A stretch of DNA of 38,260 nucleotides, taken from Bacteroidales bacterium. GTDB taxonomy: Bacteria > Bacteroidota > Bacteroidia > Bacteroidales > UBA932. The position numbers were made by a program, and so were the translations under genes. The notes beneath the pieces were generated by a model. That model ran no database searches. It saw only the letters and a list, made by a program, of their open reading frames with translations, and was not told where the DNA came from. Positions 1-7,655 of the stretch are shown here, piece by piece; position 1 is the first letter of the stretch, and every line of letters starts with the position of its first letter. The stretch spans positions 1 through 38,260 of the forward strand of contig JAEEVG010000022.1 of assembly GCA_016290835.1 (NCBI GenBank). Reading direction: 5' to 3'.

Positions 1-112
1 GCCCGCCCTGGAAACGCGCGATTACTTTATAATTGGGAGTCAGGACATCAACGACCTTGCCTTTGCCTTCGTCACCCCACTGGAGTCCGAGCACGACATC
101 GATTTTCTTCAT
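1..112 (-). CDS. purA: Adenylosuccinate synthetase, N-terminal part (runs off the window start)
   Basis: The reverse strand from the ATG at 112-110 reads [19 protein letters not shown] followed by VVDVL, the N-terminal GTP-binding (P-loop-like) signature of adenylosuccinate synthetase. The enzyme joins IMP and aspartate using GTP in AMP synthesis, in the cytoplasm. Only 37 codons are present; the rest lies beyond position 1. The catalytic Asp and the glycine-rich GDEGKGK are intact. It is divergent from the GH2 gene at 195. A possible -7 box for it (TACCTTTA on the minus strand) lies at 149-142. Confidence 0.93.
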   Translation of the reverse strand, partial: MKKIDVVLGLQWGDEGKGKVVDVLTPNYKVIARFQGG

Positions 113-141
113 TTCAACAATTATTAATACAAAACAACTTT

Positions 142-149
142 TAAAGGTA
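142..149 (-). promoter_or_regulatory. Possible -7 box of purA
   Basis: Minus strand TACCTTTA, one mismatch to TAnnTTTG, ends 29 nt before the purA ATG. No convincing -33 TTTG at the usual spacing was seen, so this is only a candidate. Confidence 0.3.
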
Positions 150-181
150 GCAAAATACTTCGAGATGCCCAATAAAATGTG

Positions 182-189
182 TAATTTTG
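182..189 (+). promoter_or_regulatory. -7 promoter box of the GH2 gene, almost touching the start codon
   Basis: TAATTTTG is an exact TAnnTTTG match and ends only 5 nt before the ATG at 195. Transcription would begin at or next to the start codon, so the mRNA may be leaderless. It also argues against in-frame ATGs further upstream (165, 177), which would lie before the transcript start. Confidence 0.55.
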
Positions 190-194
190 TGCAT

Positions 195-2567
195 ATGCGA
201 TTGACCCGATTTTTCACCACCTGCCTGGCTCTCAGCCTGAGCCTGACCCTGCTGGGCGCGGAGCGCCTGCACCAGAATTTCGATTTTGACTGGAAGTTCA
301 GCCTGTCCGCCCCCGCCGGGGCGGAGGCCCCGGGCTTCAACGATGCCCGCTGGGCGGCTGTCCAGCTGCCTCACGACTGGAGCATGGAACTTCCGTACCT
401 GTCCCCGCAGGAGGGCGGCAAACCCTCGATGGGATTCATGCAGGGCGGCGTGGGCTGGTATCGCAAGACCTTCGCCGTCCCGGCCGCTTGGAAGGGCCGC
501 CGCGTGAGCCTCGAATTCGACGGTGTGTACCATCGCGCCACCGTGTACGTAAACGGCCGCGAGGCGGGCTTCCATCCTTATGGCTATACCGCATTTGCTT
601 TTGATATAACGGATTATCTTATCCCGGGGGCTCAGAACGTGGTGGCTGTCAAAGTGGACCACAGCGACTGTCCGACCTCCCGCTGGTACTCCGGCAGCGG
701 CATCTATCGCCACGTCTGGCTCAATGTCACGGATCCCGTGCACGTAGCCCTGTGGGGGACTGCGGTGACCACGCCTTCCGTCAGTGCGGGGCAGGCTGTC
801 GTACGGGTGGCGACCACCCTGCAGAACGATGGCGCAAAGGCCACTACGGTATCCCTGCTCAGCGAGTTGCGCAATCCGTCCGGGCGCACGGTCGCCAGGG
901 CAGTGGCGCAGGCCGACCTGCCTGCCGATGCCCCGAGGACACTGGAACAGTCTTTCGTGCTGGACGCCCCCGTCCTATGGGACCTCGACACGCCGAATCT
1001 CTATACCCTGGTCACCACGGTCCTCAGGGGCCCCCTGGCCGTGGACCGCTATGAGACGCCTTTCGGAATCCGGGATGTCCGTTTCGATCCCGACAAGGGC
1101 TTTTTCCTGAACGGACGCAGCGTCAAGATGAAGGGCGGGGACATCCACCAGGATGCCGGTTCGCTGGGCGCCGCGATGCCCGACCGCGTCCACGAGCGGC
1201 GCATCGCTTTGATGAAGGAGACGGGTTTCAATGCCATCCGCTGCAGCCACAACCCGCCTGCGCGGGAATTCCTGGATGCCTGCGACCGGCTCGGGATGCT
1301 GGTGATCGACGAGGCGTTCGACAAATGGAAGAGCGGCTATTACCGGCAGTGGTTCGACGACTGGTGGGAAGCGGATCTCGCCGCGATGGTGCGGCGCGAC
1401 CGCAACCACCCCTCGGTGGTGCTCTGGAGCGTGGGCAACGAGACCTCCGAGCAGGGCGACCTGTCGGGGGAGGGGACGAAACGCCTGCAGGCCCTGCGGG
1501 CGGAATGCGAACGCCTGGACCCGAGCCGCAAGGTGGCCGTGACCACGATGCCGGACTACGACCGCAAATTCGACAAGAACGGCTTCAATTCAGCCGTGGA
1601 GGTGGTGGGCTACAACTACCAGGAACCCTTCTACGACAGTGACCACGCACAGTATCCCGGCCGCATCATCTACGGGTCCGAGGTGTTCCCGTATTATTCC
1701 GCGGGGCGGGAGCGGATGCGCGAATATATCGAGCGCAACCCCTGGTACGACTATGCCGAGCGGGATTTCATCTTCGGCTATTTCATGTGGGCGGCGGTCG
1801 ACTACTGGGGCGAGTCGTCAGGCTGGCCCAGCAAGGGCTGGCCGACGGGCATCTATGACGTCTGCATGCACGAGAAACCGCAGGCTGCCTTCTTCCGGGC
1901 GGTTTGGAAAGACGATCCCATCGTGAAGATCGCGGTGGAGGATCCGGGTTTGCCGTTGGACCGCGGCAAGGATATGTGGACCTGGCCGCTGCTCGCCTCG
2001 CACTGGAATTTCCCCCGCTACGACAATACCCAGATGGTCCAGGTGGACGTGTTCACCAACTGCGAGCGGGTGGAACTCTTCGTCAACGATGTCTCGATGG
2101 GGACCCGCCGCCTGGCCGATTTCCCGAACAATACCCTCAAGTGGCGTATTCCCTACAGCCCGGGGCGCATCACGGCCCGGGGCTATAACGGTGCGGACGA
2201 GGCCGCCTCGGATGAACTGCGTACCGCGGGCGAACCGGTGGGCCTGCGCCTGCGCGCCGACCGGACGGATCTCGCCGCGAACGGACAGGATCTGTCTTAT
2301 CTGGAGATTGAACTGGTGGATGCGCAGGGGGTCGTGGTCCCGGATGCCGACCGGCCGGTGCACATCCGGGTGGGGGGCGCCGGCCGCTTCCTGTGCATGG
2401 ACAACGGCGACACCGCGGACGGCGGATCGCAGTTGCGTGCGGACAAGCCGACCCTGATGGGCCGCGCCCAGGTCGTCGTACAAGCCGCCCGCAGCGGCGG
2501 AACCCTGCGGGTCATCGCCTCGGCGGACGGCCTGCCTGACGCGGAAATACTGTTGATTGTCCGCTAG
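195..2567 (+). CDS. Secreted glycoside hydrolase family 2 (beta-galactosidase type)
   Basis: The 790-residue protein begins with a signal peptide ([20 protein letters not shown]). It has the GH2 order: sugar-binding jelly roll (about 20-180), Ig-like domain (about 185-290), TIM barrel (about 300-560) and C-terminal Ig-like/Big-type domains (about 610-790). The barrel shows IRCSHNPP and LWSVGNE, whose Glu416 is the expected acid/base. Glu496 in IIYGSEVF is the expected nucleophile. Family members of this layout are usually exo-beta-galactosidases, which would fit galactan side chains of pectin, but beta-glucuronidase or other GH2 activities cannot be excluded. The reading frame stays open upstream to 33, over the antisense start of purA. 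I chose 195 because it gives a clean signal peptide and sits just after the -7 box. Its stop interlocks with that of the convergent ACP gene. Confidence 0.9.
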   Translation: MRLTRFFTTCLALSLSLTLLGAERLHQNFDFDWKFSLSAPAGAEAPGFNDARWAAVQLPHDWSMELPYLSPQEGGKPSMGFMQGGVGWYRKTFAVPAAWKGRRVSLEFDGVYHRATVYVNGREAGFHPYGYTAFAFDITDYLIPGAQNVVAVKVDHSDCPTSRWYSGSGIYRHVWLNVTDPVHVALWGTAVTTPSVSAGQAVVRVATTLQNDGAKATTVSLLSELRNPSGRTVARAVAQADLPADAPRTLEQSFVLDAPVLWDLDTPNLYTLVTTVLRGPLAVDRYETPFGIRDVRFDPDKGFFLNGRSVKMKGGDIHQDAGSLGAAMPDRVHERRIALMKETGFNAIRCSHNPPAREFLDACDRLGMLVIDEAFDKWKSGYYRQWFDDWWEADLAAMVRRDRNHPSVVLWSVGNETSEQGDLSGEGTKRLQALRAECERLDPSRKVAVTTMPDYDRKFDKNGFNSAVEVVGYNYQEPFYDSDHAQYPGRIIYGSEVFPYYSAGRERMREYIERNPWYDYAERDFIFGYFMWAAVDYWGESSGWPSKGWPTGIYDVCMHEKPQAAFFRAVWKDDPIVKIAVEDPGLPLDRGKDMWTWPLLASHWNFPRYDNTQMVQVDVFTNCERVELFVNDVSMGTRRLADFPNNTLKWRIPYSPGRITARGYNGADEAASDELRTAGEPVGLRLRADRTDLAANGQDLSYLEIELVDAQGVVVPDADRPVHIRVGGAGRFLCMDNGDTADGGSQLRADKPTLMGRAQVVVQAARSGGTLRVIASADGLPDAEILLIVR

Positions 2568-2800
2568 ACGGTCTTCTCGATATACTCGACCACCTCGCGG
2601 ACGGTCTTGAACGGCTCCTGAGTCTGGAACTGGAAGCCGAATTCGTGCTCGATGGCCAGCGACAGGAGCAGCATCGACAGGGAGTCGATGCCCAGGTCGG
2701 TGGTCAGGGATGCGTCCATCGAGATCCGGGCGGGATCCATCTTGGGTTTGACGGTCTTCAGGATTTCCTCCAATTTTTCGTAAATGGCTTCAGAGGTCAT
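2564..2800 (-). CDS. Acyl carrier protein
   Basis: A 78-residue acidic protein of acyl carrier protein size. Ser40 in the motif LGIDSLSM is the expected site for the 4'-phosphopantetheine arm. It would carry an acyl chain as a thioester in the cytoplasm. It is directly downstream of the acyl-activating ligase on the same strand. A TTG codon at 2809 overlaps the ligase stop (2808-2806), but the ATG at 2800 is the more usual start and gives the normal ACP length. This is unlikely to be the main fatty-acid-synthesis AcpP, because it sits with a ligase and not with fab genes. More likely it is a dedicated carrier for the neighbouring enzymes. Confidence 0.88.
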   Translation of the reverse strand: MTSEAIYEKLEEILKTVKPKMDPARISMDASLTTDLGIDSLSMLLLSLAIEHEFGFQFQTQEPFKTVREVVEYIEKTV

Positions 2801-2805
2801 AGCTG

Positions 2806-4299
2806 TCAATTCTGGTTGCGTGAGACTTTCAGGGAACCGGTGCGCTTGAAGTCCTCCTTGCGGATGCTGAACTTGGCGACGCGGTGCGTGGAAGGGAGGG
2901 TGGCGTTGACTTCTTCAACCACCTGCTTGAAATAGGCCTCCACCTCTTCGGGCGTCTTGCCGTCGACGGCCTCGGGGCGGGGGAGAATCTCGATGGCCAG
3001 CACGCCCTGTCCGCCGGAGACGTCCTCCTTGACGAGGCAGTCCCGCACGGCGGGGTATTGATAGAATGGCTCTTCGATGCTCTCCGGCGAGATGTTCTCG
3101 CCGCTGGGCAGGACGATGATGTTCTTGATGCGGCCCACGATGTAGAGGAAGCCGTCCTCGTCGAAGCGGCCCAGGTCGCCGGTCTTGAGCCAGCCGTCCT
3201 CCGTCAGGGTGGCGGCCGTCTGCTCCGGATCGCCATAATAGCCGAGGAAGACATTGTCGCCACGGAACCAGATCTCGCCGTCCACGAGCTTGACTTCCTG
3301 CTCGGGATAGATTTTGCCGACGGAAGTCGGGCGGGTATCGGTGTCGGCGTTGCCGGAAGTGAGGTTGGCCCCTTCGGTCATACCATAGCCGGCCAGCACC
3401 GAGATATTGAACTGTTTGAACTCCTCCATCAGTTTCGGCGGGACGTTGGCGGCTCCGGAGATGATGGTCTTGAGCCGGCCGCCGAGGAATTGCGGACCGT
3501 ACATCTTGGTCAGGCCCACCAGGACTTCGACGAGTCCCGGCACCAGCACCAGCACGGTGGGGCGGATGACGGGCAGTTTGCCGATGGTGGCCTTCATGTC
3601 TTCTGCGGAATACCAGAGCGCCCCGACCATCAGTTTGCCGAGCGTGCCGGCGATGAGGCCGAAGACATGGGTGAGCGGCAGGAAGCCAATGGTCACGTGG
3701 CCGAAGAGCTGGCTTCCGGGTGCAAAGCAGCCGTTGAAGGCACCCCGCATCAGGGCCCGGTGGGGCAGGACCGCGCCTTTGGGAGCGCCGGTGGTGCCAC
3801 CGGTGAAGAAGATGGCGGCGGGCTCCTCCTTGTCCACCACGGCGGCGGGAGTGGGGGTCTGGGCCAGTTCGGATGCGGAAATCAGCGGGCAGGGAGCACC
3901 CTGGACGGCCTGCTTGAATTCGTCGCGGACCACGAGGGCCTTCGCACGGAATTTCGCGCAGCAGCCGATGACGGCGGGTGCGGGCAGTTGCGCGGGCAGC
4001 ATGACGGCCACCATCCCGGCCGAAGTGACGGCGAGGAAGGACTCGACGGCATCGACGGAATTCTTGTCGAAAATAGCCACGTGGTCACCTTTCTGCAGCC
4101 CCAGGTCCTGCAATAGGGTGCGCCTGCAGGCGATGCGCTCGCTCATCTGGGCATAACTGTAGGTGTTGACGGTGTCGGAGAGGGCCGGGCGTTCTGCCCA
4201 TTGGGTCGTGATCCAGTCCAGAAATGCGGGAACGGTCGGAATATAGTGCAGTTGCGCCATCTCTGCGGCCGGGATCATGTCATAAAAATAATTCGACAT
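2806..4299 (-). CDS. AMP-dependent acyl-CoA/acyl-ACP ligase (ANL superfamily)
   Basis: A 497-residue adenylate-forming enzyme that activates a carboxylic acid, probably a fatty acid, as acyl-AMP and passes it to a thiol. Visible core motifs are the phosphate-binding loop FFTGGTTGAPKGA (about residue 164), YGMTEG (A5), WFRGDNVFLGYY (A6), TGDLG (A7), GRIKNIIVLPSGENISPE (A8) and the C-terminal catalytic lysine in RTGSLKVSR (A10). All are intact. The gene precedes the ACP gene with only a few bases between its stop and the ACP ATG, so the natural acceptor is probably that ACP rather than free CoA. It is divergent from a GNAT-type acyltransferase with a shared 78-bp promoter region. The exact acid substrate cannot be read from the sequence. 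Confidence 0.88.
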   Translation of the reverse strand: MSNYFYDMIPAAEMAQLHYIPTVPAFLDWITTQWAERPALSDTVNTYSYAQMSERIACRRTLLQDLGLQKGDHVAIFDKNSVDAVESFLAVTSAGMVAVMLPAQLPAPAVIGCCAKFRAKALVVRDEFKQAVQGAPCPLISASELAQTPTPAAVVDKEEPAAIFFTGGTTGAPKGAVLPHRALMRGAFNGCFAPGSQLFGHVTIGFLPLTHVFGLIAGTLGKLMVGALWYSAEDMKATIGKLPVIRPTVLVLVPGLVEVLVGLTKMYGPQFLGGRLKTIISGAANVPPKLMEEFKQFNISVLAGYGMTEGANLTSGNADTDTRPTSVGKIYPEQEVKLVDGEIWFRGDNVFLGYYGDPEQTAATLTEDGWLKTGDLGRFDEDGFLYIVGRIKNIIVLPSGENISPESIEEPFYQYPAVRDCLVKEDVSGGQGVLAIEILPRPEAVDGKTPEEVEAYFKQVVEEVNATLPSTHRVAKFSIRKEDFKRTGSLKVSRNQN

Positions 4300-4326
4300 A
4301 GGGTTTAGGGTTTAGTAATTCGAGGC

Positions 4327-4334
4327 CAAATTTA
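4327..4334 (-). promoter_or_regulatory. -7 promoter box of the ligase-ACP operon
   Basis: Minus strand TAAATTTG is an exact TAnnTTTG match, 27 nt before the ligase ATG at 4299. It lies 10 bp from the opposite-facing box of the acyltransferase gene, so the two promoters share upstream DNA. Confidence 0.6.
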
Positions 4335-4344
4335 AGAATTTTAT

Positions 4345-4352
4345 TATATTTG
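4345..4352 (+). promoter_or_regulatory. -7 promoter box of the GNAT-fold acyltransferase gene
   Basis: TATATTTG is an exact TAnnTTTG match, 25 nt before the ATG at 4378. It is back to back with the ligase promoter at 4327-4334. Confidence 0.6.
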
Positions 4353-4377
4353 TAAGGTACTAAAAGCCATTTTTCTC

Positions 4378-5499
4378 ATGTCCGTTGTTATTCAACTTGT
4401 GCAGAACCGGCGGCAACTGAAGCAGTTCGTCGACTTTCCCGAAAAGCTCTACCACGACTGTCCCAACTGGGTTCCCGCCCTCCGCGGAGACGAATTCGAT
4501 ACCTTCAATCCGAAGAAGAACGGAGCTTACGACTACTGTGAGTCAGCGTGTTACCTGGCCTTCAAAAACGGCCGGGCAGCCGGCCGGGTGGCCGCCATCA
4601 TCAACCACAACGCCAACCGGGACTGGAAGGAGGAGATCGTCCGTTTCGGCTGGCTGGACTTTATCGAGGACAAAGAGGTGCTCGCCGCCCTGATGGATGC
4701 CGTCATTAGCTGGGGCCGCGCACGCGGCTGCGTCAAGATCAAAGGCCCCTGGGGTTTCACCGATATGGACAAGGAGGGCTTGCTGGTGGAGGGCTTCGAG
4801 CATCTCAGCCCCTTCACCTGCCTGTACAATTACCCATATTATGATACCCTCCTGCAGGAACTGGGTTTCACCAAGGATGTGGACTGGACCCAGAAAGTCG
4901 CCCTGGTCACTGACCAGCTGCCACCGATGTTCCAGTTTGCGGAGATGATCGAGAAGCGTTTCGGCCTGCATATCTACCAGGCGTCCAGCACCCGTGAACT
5001 GGCCGACAAGTACGGGCTCTCCCTTTTCCATATGTACAACGAGACCTTCGCCCCGCTTTTCCAGTTTACCCCCCTCAACGACCGGCAGATCGAGAGCTAC
5101 CTCAAGACCTATGTGCCCATCCTGCGCCCCGAATTCGTGGCCATCTGCCTGGATGCACAGGACCGTCCCGTGGGCTTCACCTTCTGCGTGCCCTCGCTCT
5201 CCAAGGCGGTCAAGAAGGCACGGGGACGTCTCTTCCCGCTGGGTTTTTTGCACATCCTGCGCGCCTTGAAGCACAACGATACCCTGGAAGCCTTGATGAT
5301 CGGGGTTTTCCCGGAATATCAGGGCAAGGGGGCCAATGTGTTGATGTTCAAGTATATCCACGAGAATGCCCTGAGATTCGGCATCCGCCGTATGATTCTC
5401 AATCCCCAGTTGGAGGACAATTTCAAGGTCCAGTCGCTCTTCGAGCAGTACGAGACCGAACCGTTCATGCGCAGACGCGCTTATAGCAAGACCATTTAA
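4378..5499 (+). CDS. GNAT-fold N-acyltransferase-like protein
   Basis: A 373-residue soluble protein without signal peptide or membrane segments. The C-terminal third contains a GNAT-like acyl-donor region (EALMIGVFPEYQGKGANVLM, around 306-325), where the Q-G-K-G-A turn resembles the pyrophosphate-binding loop of acetyl-CoA-type transferases. The N-terminal half has a conserved-looking KIKGPWGFTDMDKEG segment. This two-part layout is known in uncharacterised YghO-like proteins and, as I recall, in bacterial ceramide synthase-type acyltransferases. Its neighbours (ACP, acyl ligase, divergent promoter) suggest it moves an acyl chain from the ACP to an amine. The substrate is inference. The small lipoprotein gene follows after 12 nt. 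Confidence 0.7.
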   Translation: MSVVIQLVQNRRQLKQFVDFPEKLYHDCPNWVPALRGDEFDTFNPKKNGAYDYCESACYLAFKNGRAAGRVAAIINHNANRDWKEEIVRFGWLDFIEDKEVLAALMDAVISWGRARGCVKIKGPWGFTDMDKEGLLVEGFEHLSPFTCLYNYPYYDTLLQELGFTKDVDWTQKVALVTDQLPPMFQFAEMIEKRFGLHIYQASSTRELADKYGLSLFHMYNETFAPLFQFTPLNDRQIESYLKTYVPILRPEFVAICLDAQDRPVGFTFCVPSLSKAVKKARGRLFPLGFLHILRALKHNDTLEALMIGVFPEYQGKGANVLMFKYIHENALRFGIRRMILNPQLEDNFKVQSLFEQYETEPFMRRRAYSKTI

Positions 5500-5511
5500 C
5501 AACTACAGAAT

Positions 5512-6078
5512 ATGAAGAAAGTCATTGCCGTTCTGGCTGCCCTGGCAGCCCTGTGGCTCCTGGCGGGCTGCCGCCGTCAGGCCGCTCCCTCCGTGGAGGG
5601 CCGGGTCGTGGATGCCACGATTTATTCCGTGACCCTGGAGACGGGCGAAGGCGAGTCCTTCACTTTCAGCACCCGCGGCACCGATCCGATGCTCGTGCCG
5701 GGTGTGCTGCCCGGGGACGAGGTCCGCATCGTATATCAGCTGCTGCCTGATAATCAGACACTTCAGGCCCTGCAGCTGGACATCGTGGAGCCTTCCGCCT
5801 ACCGGCTGATTCCCGGTATCTGGCGCGACTGCACCGGGGCTTCGGAGGTCGGACTCGTCCTGGCCGAGGACGGTTCCGCCCGGGCCGTCGGGATGGGGGA
5901 GACCACCCTGCAGGATTGGTCGCTGGACGGCGACCAGCTGGTGCTCACCGTGGTCACGCAGGAGAATCCGAAGCAGACCGAGACCCGCATCTTCGAGATC
6001 GAGCAGCTCAGCGCCGATTCGCTGGTGGTCCGCTTGCAGGATGCCGATCTCCGGTTGGTGATGTCCCGTTCGGAATAA
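5512..6078 (+). CDS. Small lipoprotein with lipocalin-like domain
   Basis: A 188-residue protein with a lipoprotein signal peptide ending in LLAGC, where Cys20 would be lipidated. After the signal come two beta-rich parts. The first (about 25-85) holds short strands. The second begins with GIWRDC and continues with alternating strands of the type GLVLAEDGSARAVG and WSLDGDQLVLTV, a pattern seen in Bacteroidetes lipocalin-like lipoproteins. No enzymatic motif was found. It starts 12 nt after the acyltransferase stop, so it is probably co-transcribed. A role in carrying or sensing a lipid would fit but is only a guess. Confidence 0.7.
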   Translation: MKKVIAVLAALAALWLLAGCRRQAAPSVEGRVVDATIYSVTLETGEGESFTFSTRGTDPMLVPGVLPGDEVRIVYQLLPDNQTLQALQLDIVEPSAYRLIPGIWRDCTGASEVGLVLAEDGSARAVGMGETTLQDWSLDGDQLVLTVVTQENPKQTETRIFEIEQLSADSLVVRLQDADLRLVMSRSE

Positions 6079-6090
6079 CGGGAAAATGCT

Positions 6091-6098
6091 TATCTTTG
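6091..6098 (+). promoter_or_regulatory. -7 promoter box of the MATE gene
   Basis: TATCTTTG is an exact TAnnTTTG match, 10 nt before the ATG at 6109. The resulting leader would be very short. Confidence 0.5.
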
Positions 6099-6108
6099 CG
6101 CCCGTCTT

Positions 6109-7560
6109 ATGGCCGGCCGCAAAGATCAATTGCTCGGCAAACTCCGGAGCGGAGCGCCGATGAGCGGGGGTGAGCAGTTTACGCTCACCCTCCTGCTTGC
6201 ATTGCCCGCCATTCTCGCCCAGTTGTCGATGTTCCTGATGAGCTACATCGATGCGGCGATGGTGGGCCGTCTCGGATCCGGGCAGGCCGCCTCCATCGGG
6301 CTCGTCAGTACGTCCACCTGGATATTCGGTTCTTTCTGTTATGCCAACAGTTCCGGTTTCAGCGTGCAGATCGCCCACCGTTGCGGTGCCAAGGACTTCG
6401 CCGGGGCGCGGCGCATCTTCCGCCAGGGCCTCTACAGCACCCTGGCCGTGAGCCTGGCCCTCGCGCTGATCGCCGTTTCGATCCACGGTCCGCTCCCGCA
6501 TTGGCTTGGCGGCGGCCCCGAGATCCTGGCCGACGCGTCCGCCTATTTCCTGATCTATGCCCTCTTCCTGCCCCTGATGCAGGTAGCCATCTTCTGCGAG
6601 GCTTCCCTGATCGCCAGCGGCAATATGAAGGTACCGAGCATCACGAGCCTGGCGATGTGCGTGCTGGACGTCGTGTTCAACTACCTGTTCATCTTCGTCT
6701 GCGGCCTGGGCGTGCGGGGCGCCGCCCTCGGCACGGGACTCGCCACGGCCTGCGCCGGACTCTTCCTGCTGGTCTATACCAGCCGGCACAGCCGCGAACT
6801 GCGGCAGCAGGCAAGCTGGCTGCTGCCTGCCCGCCGGCTCTGGGGCAGCCTCAGGGCCCCGCGCACCGAGCAGCGCCTCTCCGAATTCTTCAGTCGCGCG
6901 CAGAAGGACACCTTCCGCCAGGCACTGGGCATCTGCTGGCCGCTGTGGATCCAGAATCTGGTCTCGCGCGGTGCCTACATCGCCGCCACCGTGCTCGTGG
7001 CGCCGCTGGGCACTATCGCCATCGCGGCCAATTCCTTTGCCATCATCGCCGAGGGCTTCTGCTATCTGCCCGGCTACGGGATGCAGGACGCCGCCACCAC
7101 CCTGGTCGGCCAGAGCCTGGGCGCGCGCCGGCCCGACACCGCCCGCCGCTTTGCCTGGATGACCATCGGCACGGGCGCCACGATGATGACCCTGCTCGCC
7201 GTGCTGATGTGGGTCTTCGCCCCGCAGGTTATGGGCCTGCTGAGCCACGATCCGGAGGTGATCTCGCTGGGCGCCAAGTGCCTGCGGATCGAAGCCTGGG
7301 CCGAACTCTTCTATGCGATCAGCATCGTGGGATACGGTTGCTGCGTGGGAGCCGGCGACACCCTCGTCCCGTCGGCGATCAACCTGCTGAGCATGTGGGT
7401 CATCCGCCTCGGCCTCGCCCTCTTCCTCATCCCGCGTTACGGTCTGGAAGGCTACTGGGTCGCGATGGCCGTGGAGCTGAGCGTCAAGGGCGTCATCTTC
7501 GCGGTGCGCATCATCCGCGGACGCTGGATGAAGACCCGGCTGACCGCCGGGACCGCTTGA
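6109..7560 (+). CDS. MATE-family multidrug/metabolite exporter
   Basis: A 483-residue inner-membrane protein with about twelve hydrophobic segments in two halves. Each half opens with the MATE-type motif: first LPAILAQLSMFLMSYIDAAM (about 33-52), later RQALGICWPLWIQNLVSRGA. The segment ASLIASGNMKVP and the later YGMQDAATTLVGQSLGA are typical MATE loop sequences. Members use Na+ or H+ gradients to export cationic drugs or metabolites. The substrate is unknown. The gene has its own promoter and a terminator at 7591-7624, so it is a single-gene unit between the lipid module and the fucose genes. Confidence 0.9.
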   Translation: MAGRKDQLLGKLRSGAPMSGGEQFTLTLLLALPAILAQLSMFLMSYIDAAMVGRLGSGQAASIGLVSTSTWIFGSFCYANSSGFSVQIAHRCGAKDFAGARRIFRQGLYSTLAVSLALALIAVSIHGPLPHWLGGGPEILADASAYFLIYALFLPLMQVAIFCEASLIASGNMKVPSITSLAMCVLDVVFNYLFIFVCGLGVRGAALGTGLATACAGLFLLVYTSRHSRELRQQASWLLPARRLWGSLRAPRTEQRLSEFFSRAQKDTFRQALGICWPLWIQNLVSRGAYIAATVLVAPLGTIAIAANSFAIIAEGFCYLPGYGMQDAATTLVGQSLGARRPDTARRFAWMTIGTGATMMTLLAVLMWVFAPQVMGLLSHDPEVISLGAKCLRIEAWAELFYAISIVGYGCCVGAGDTLVPSAINLLSMWVIRLGLALFLIPRYGLEGYWVAMAVELSVKGVIFAVRIIRGRWMKTRLTAGTA

Positions 7561-7590
7561 GAAGTAATGGCTCCGACACCCGATAATCTT

Positions 7591-7624
7591 CCTGGTTTTT
7601 CTTTGTAAAGAACCAGGATTTTTT
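7591..7624 (+). terminator. Intrinsic terminator after the MATE gene
   Basis: CCTGGTT (7591-7597) pairs with AACCAGG (7611-7617), with an inner CTTT/AAAG helix, followed by ATTTTTT. The hairpin begins 30 nt after the MATE stop. It overlaps the probable -33 element of the fucI promoter. Confidence 0.7.
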
Positions 7625-7633
7625 GTAATTTTA
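7602..7633 (+). promoter_or_regulatory. Promoter of fucI-fucP (-33 TTTG and -7 TAATTTTA)
   Basis: TTTG at 7602-7605 lies 20 nt before TAATTTTA at 7626-7633, the normal Bacteroidetes spacing. The -7 box has one mismatch in the last base. The fucI ATG follows 22 nt later. The -33 element sits in the loop region of the preceding terminator. Confidence 0.5.
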
Positions 7634-7655
7634 TAGGCACTAATAACCCATTCCG

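Noticed and set aside
33-194. Longer N-terminus for GH2 starting at 33, 165 or 177
   Set aside because: The region codes for purA on the other strand up to 112, and the GH2 promoter box lies at 182-189.
4300-4316. Telomere-like GGGTTTAGGGTTTAG between the ligase gene and its promoter
   Set aside because: Only two copies of a 7-mer; most likely chance in the 5' leader of the ligase gene.
5503-7248. 581-codon open frame on the minus strand opposite the lipoprotein and MATE genes
   Set aside because: Low-complexity Gly/Gln/His-rich translation typical of the antisense of GC-rich genes; the plus-strand MATE gene is clear.
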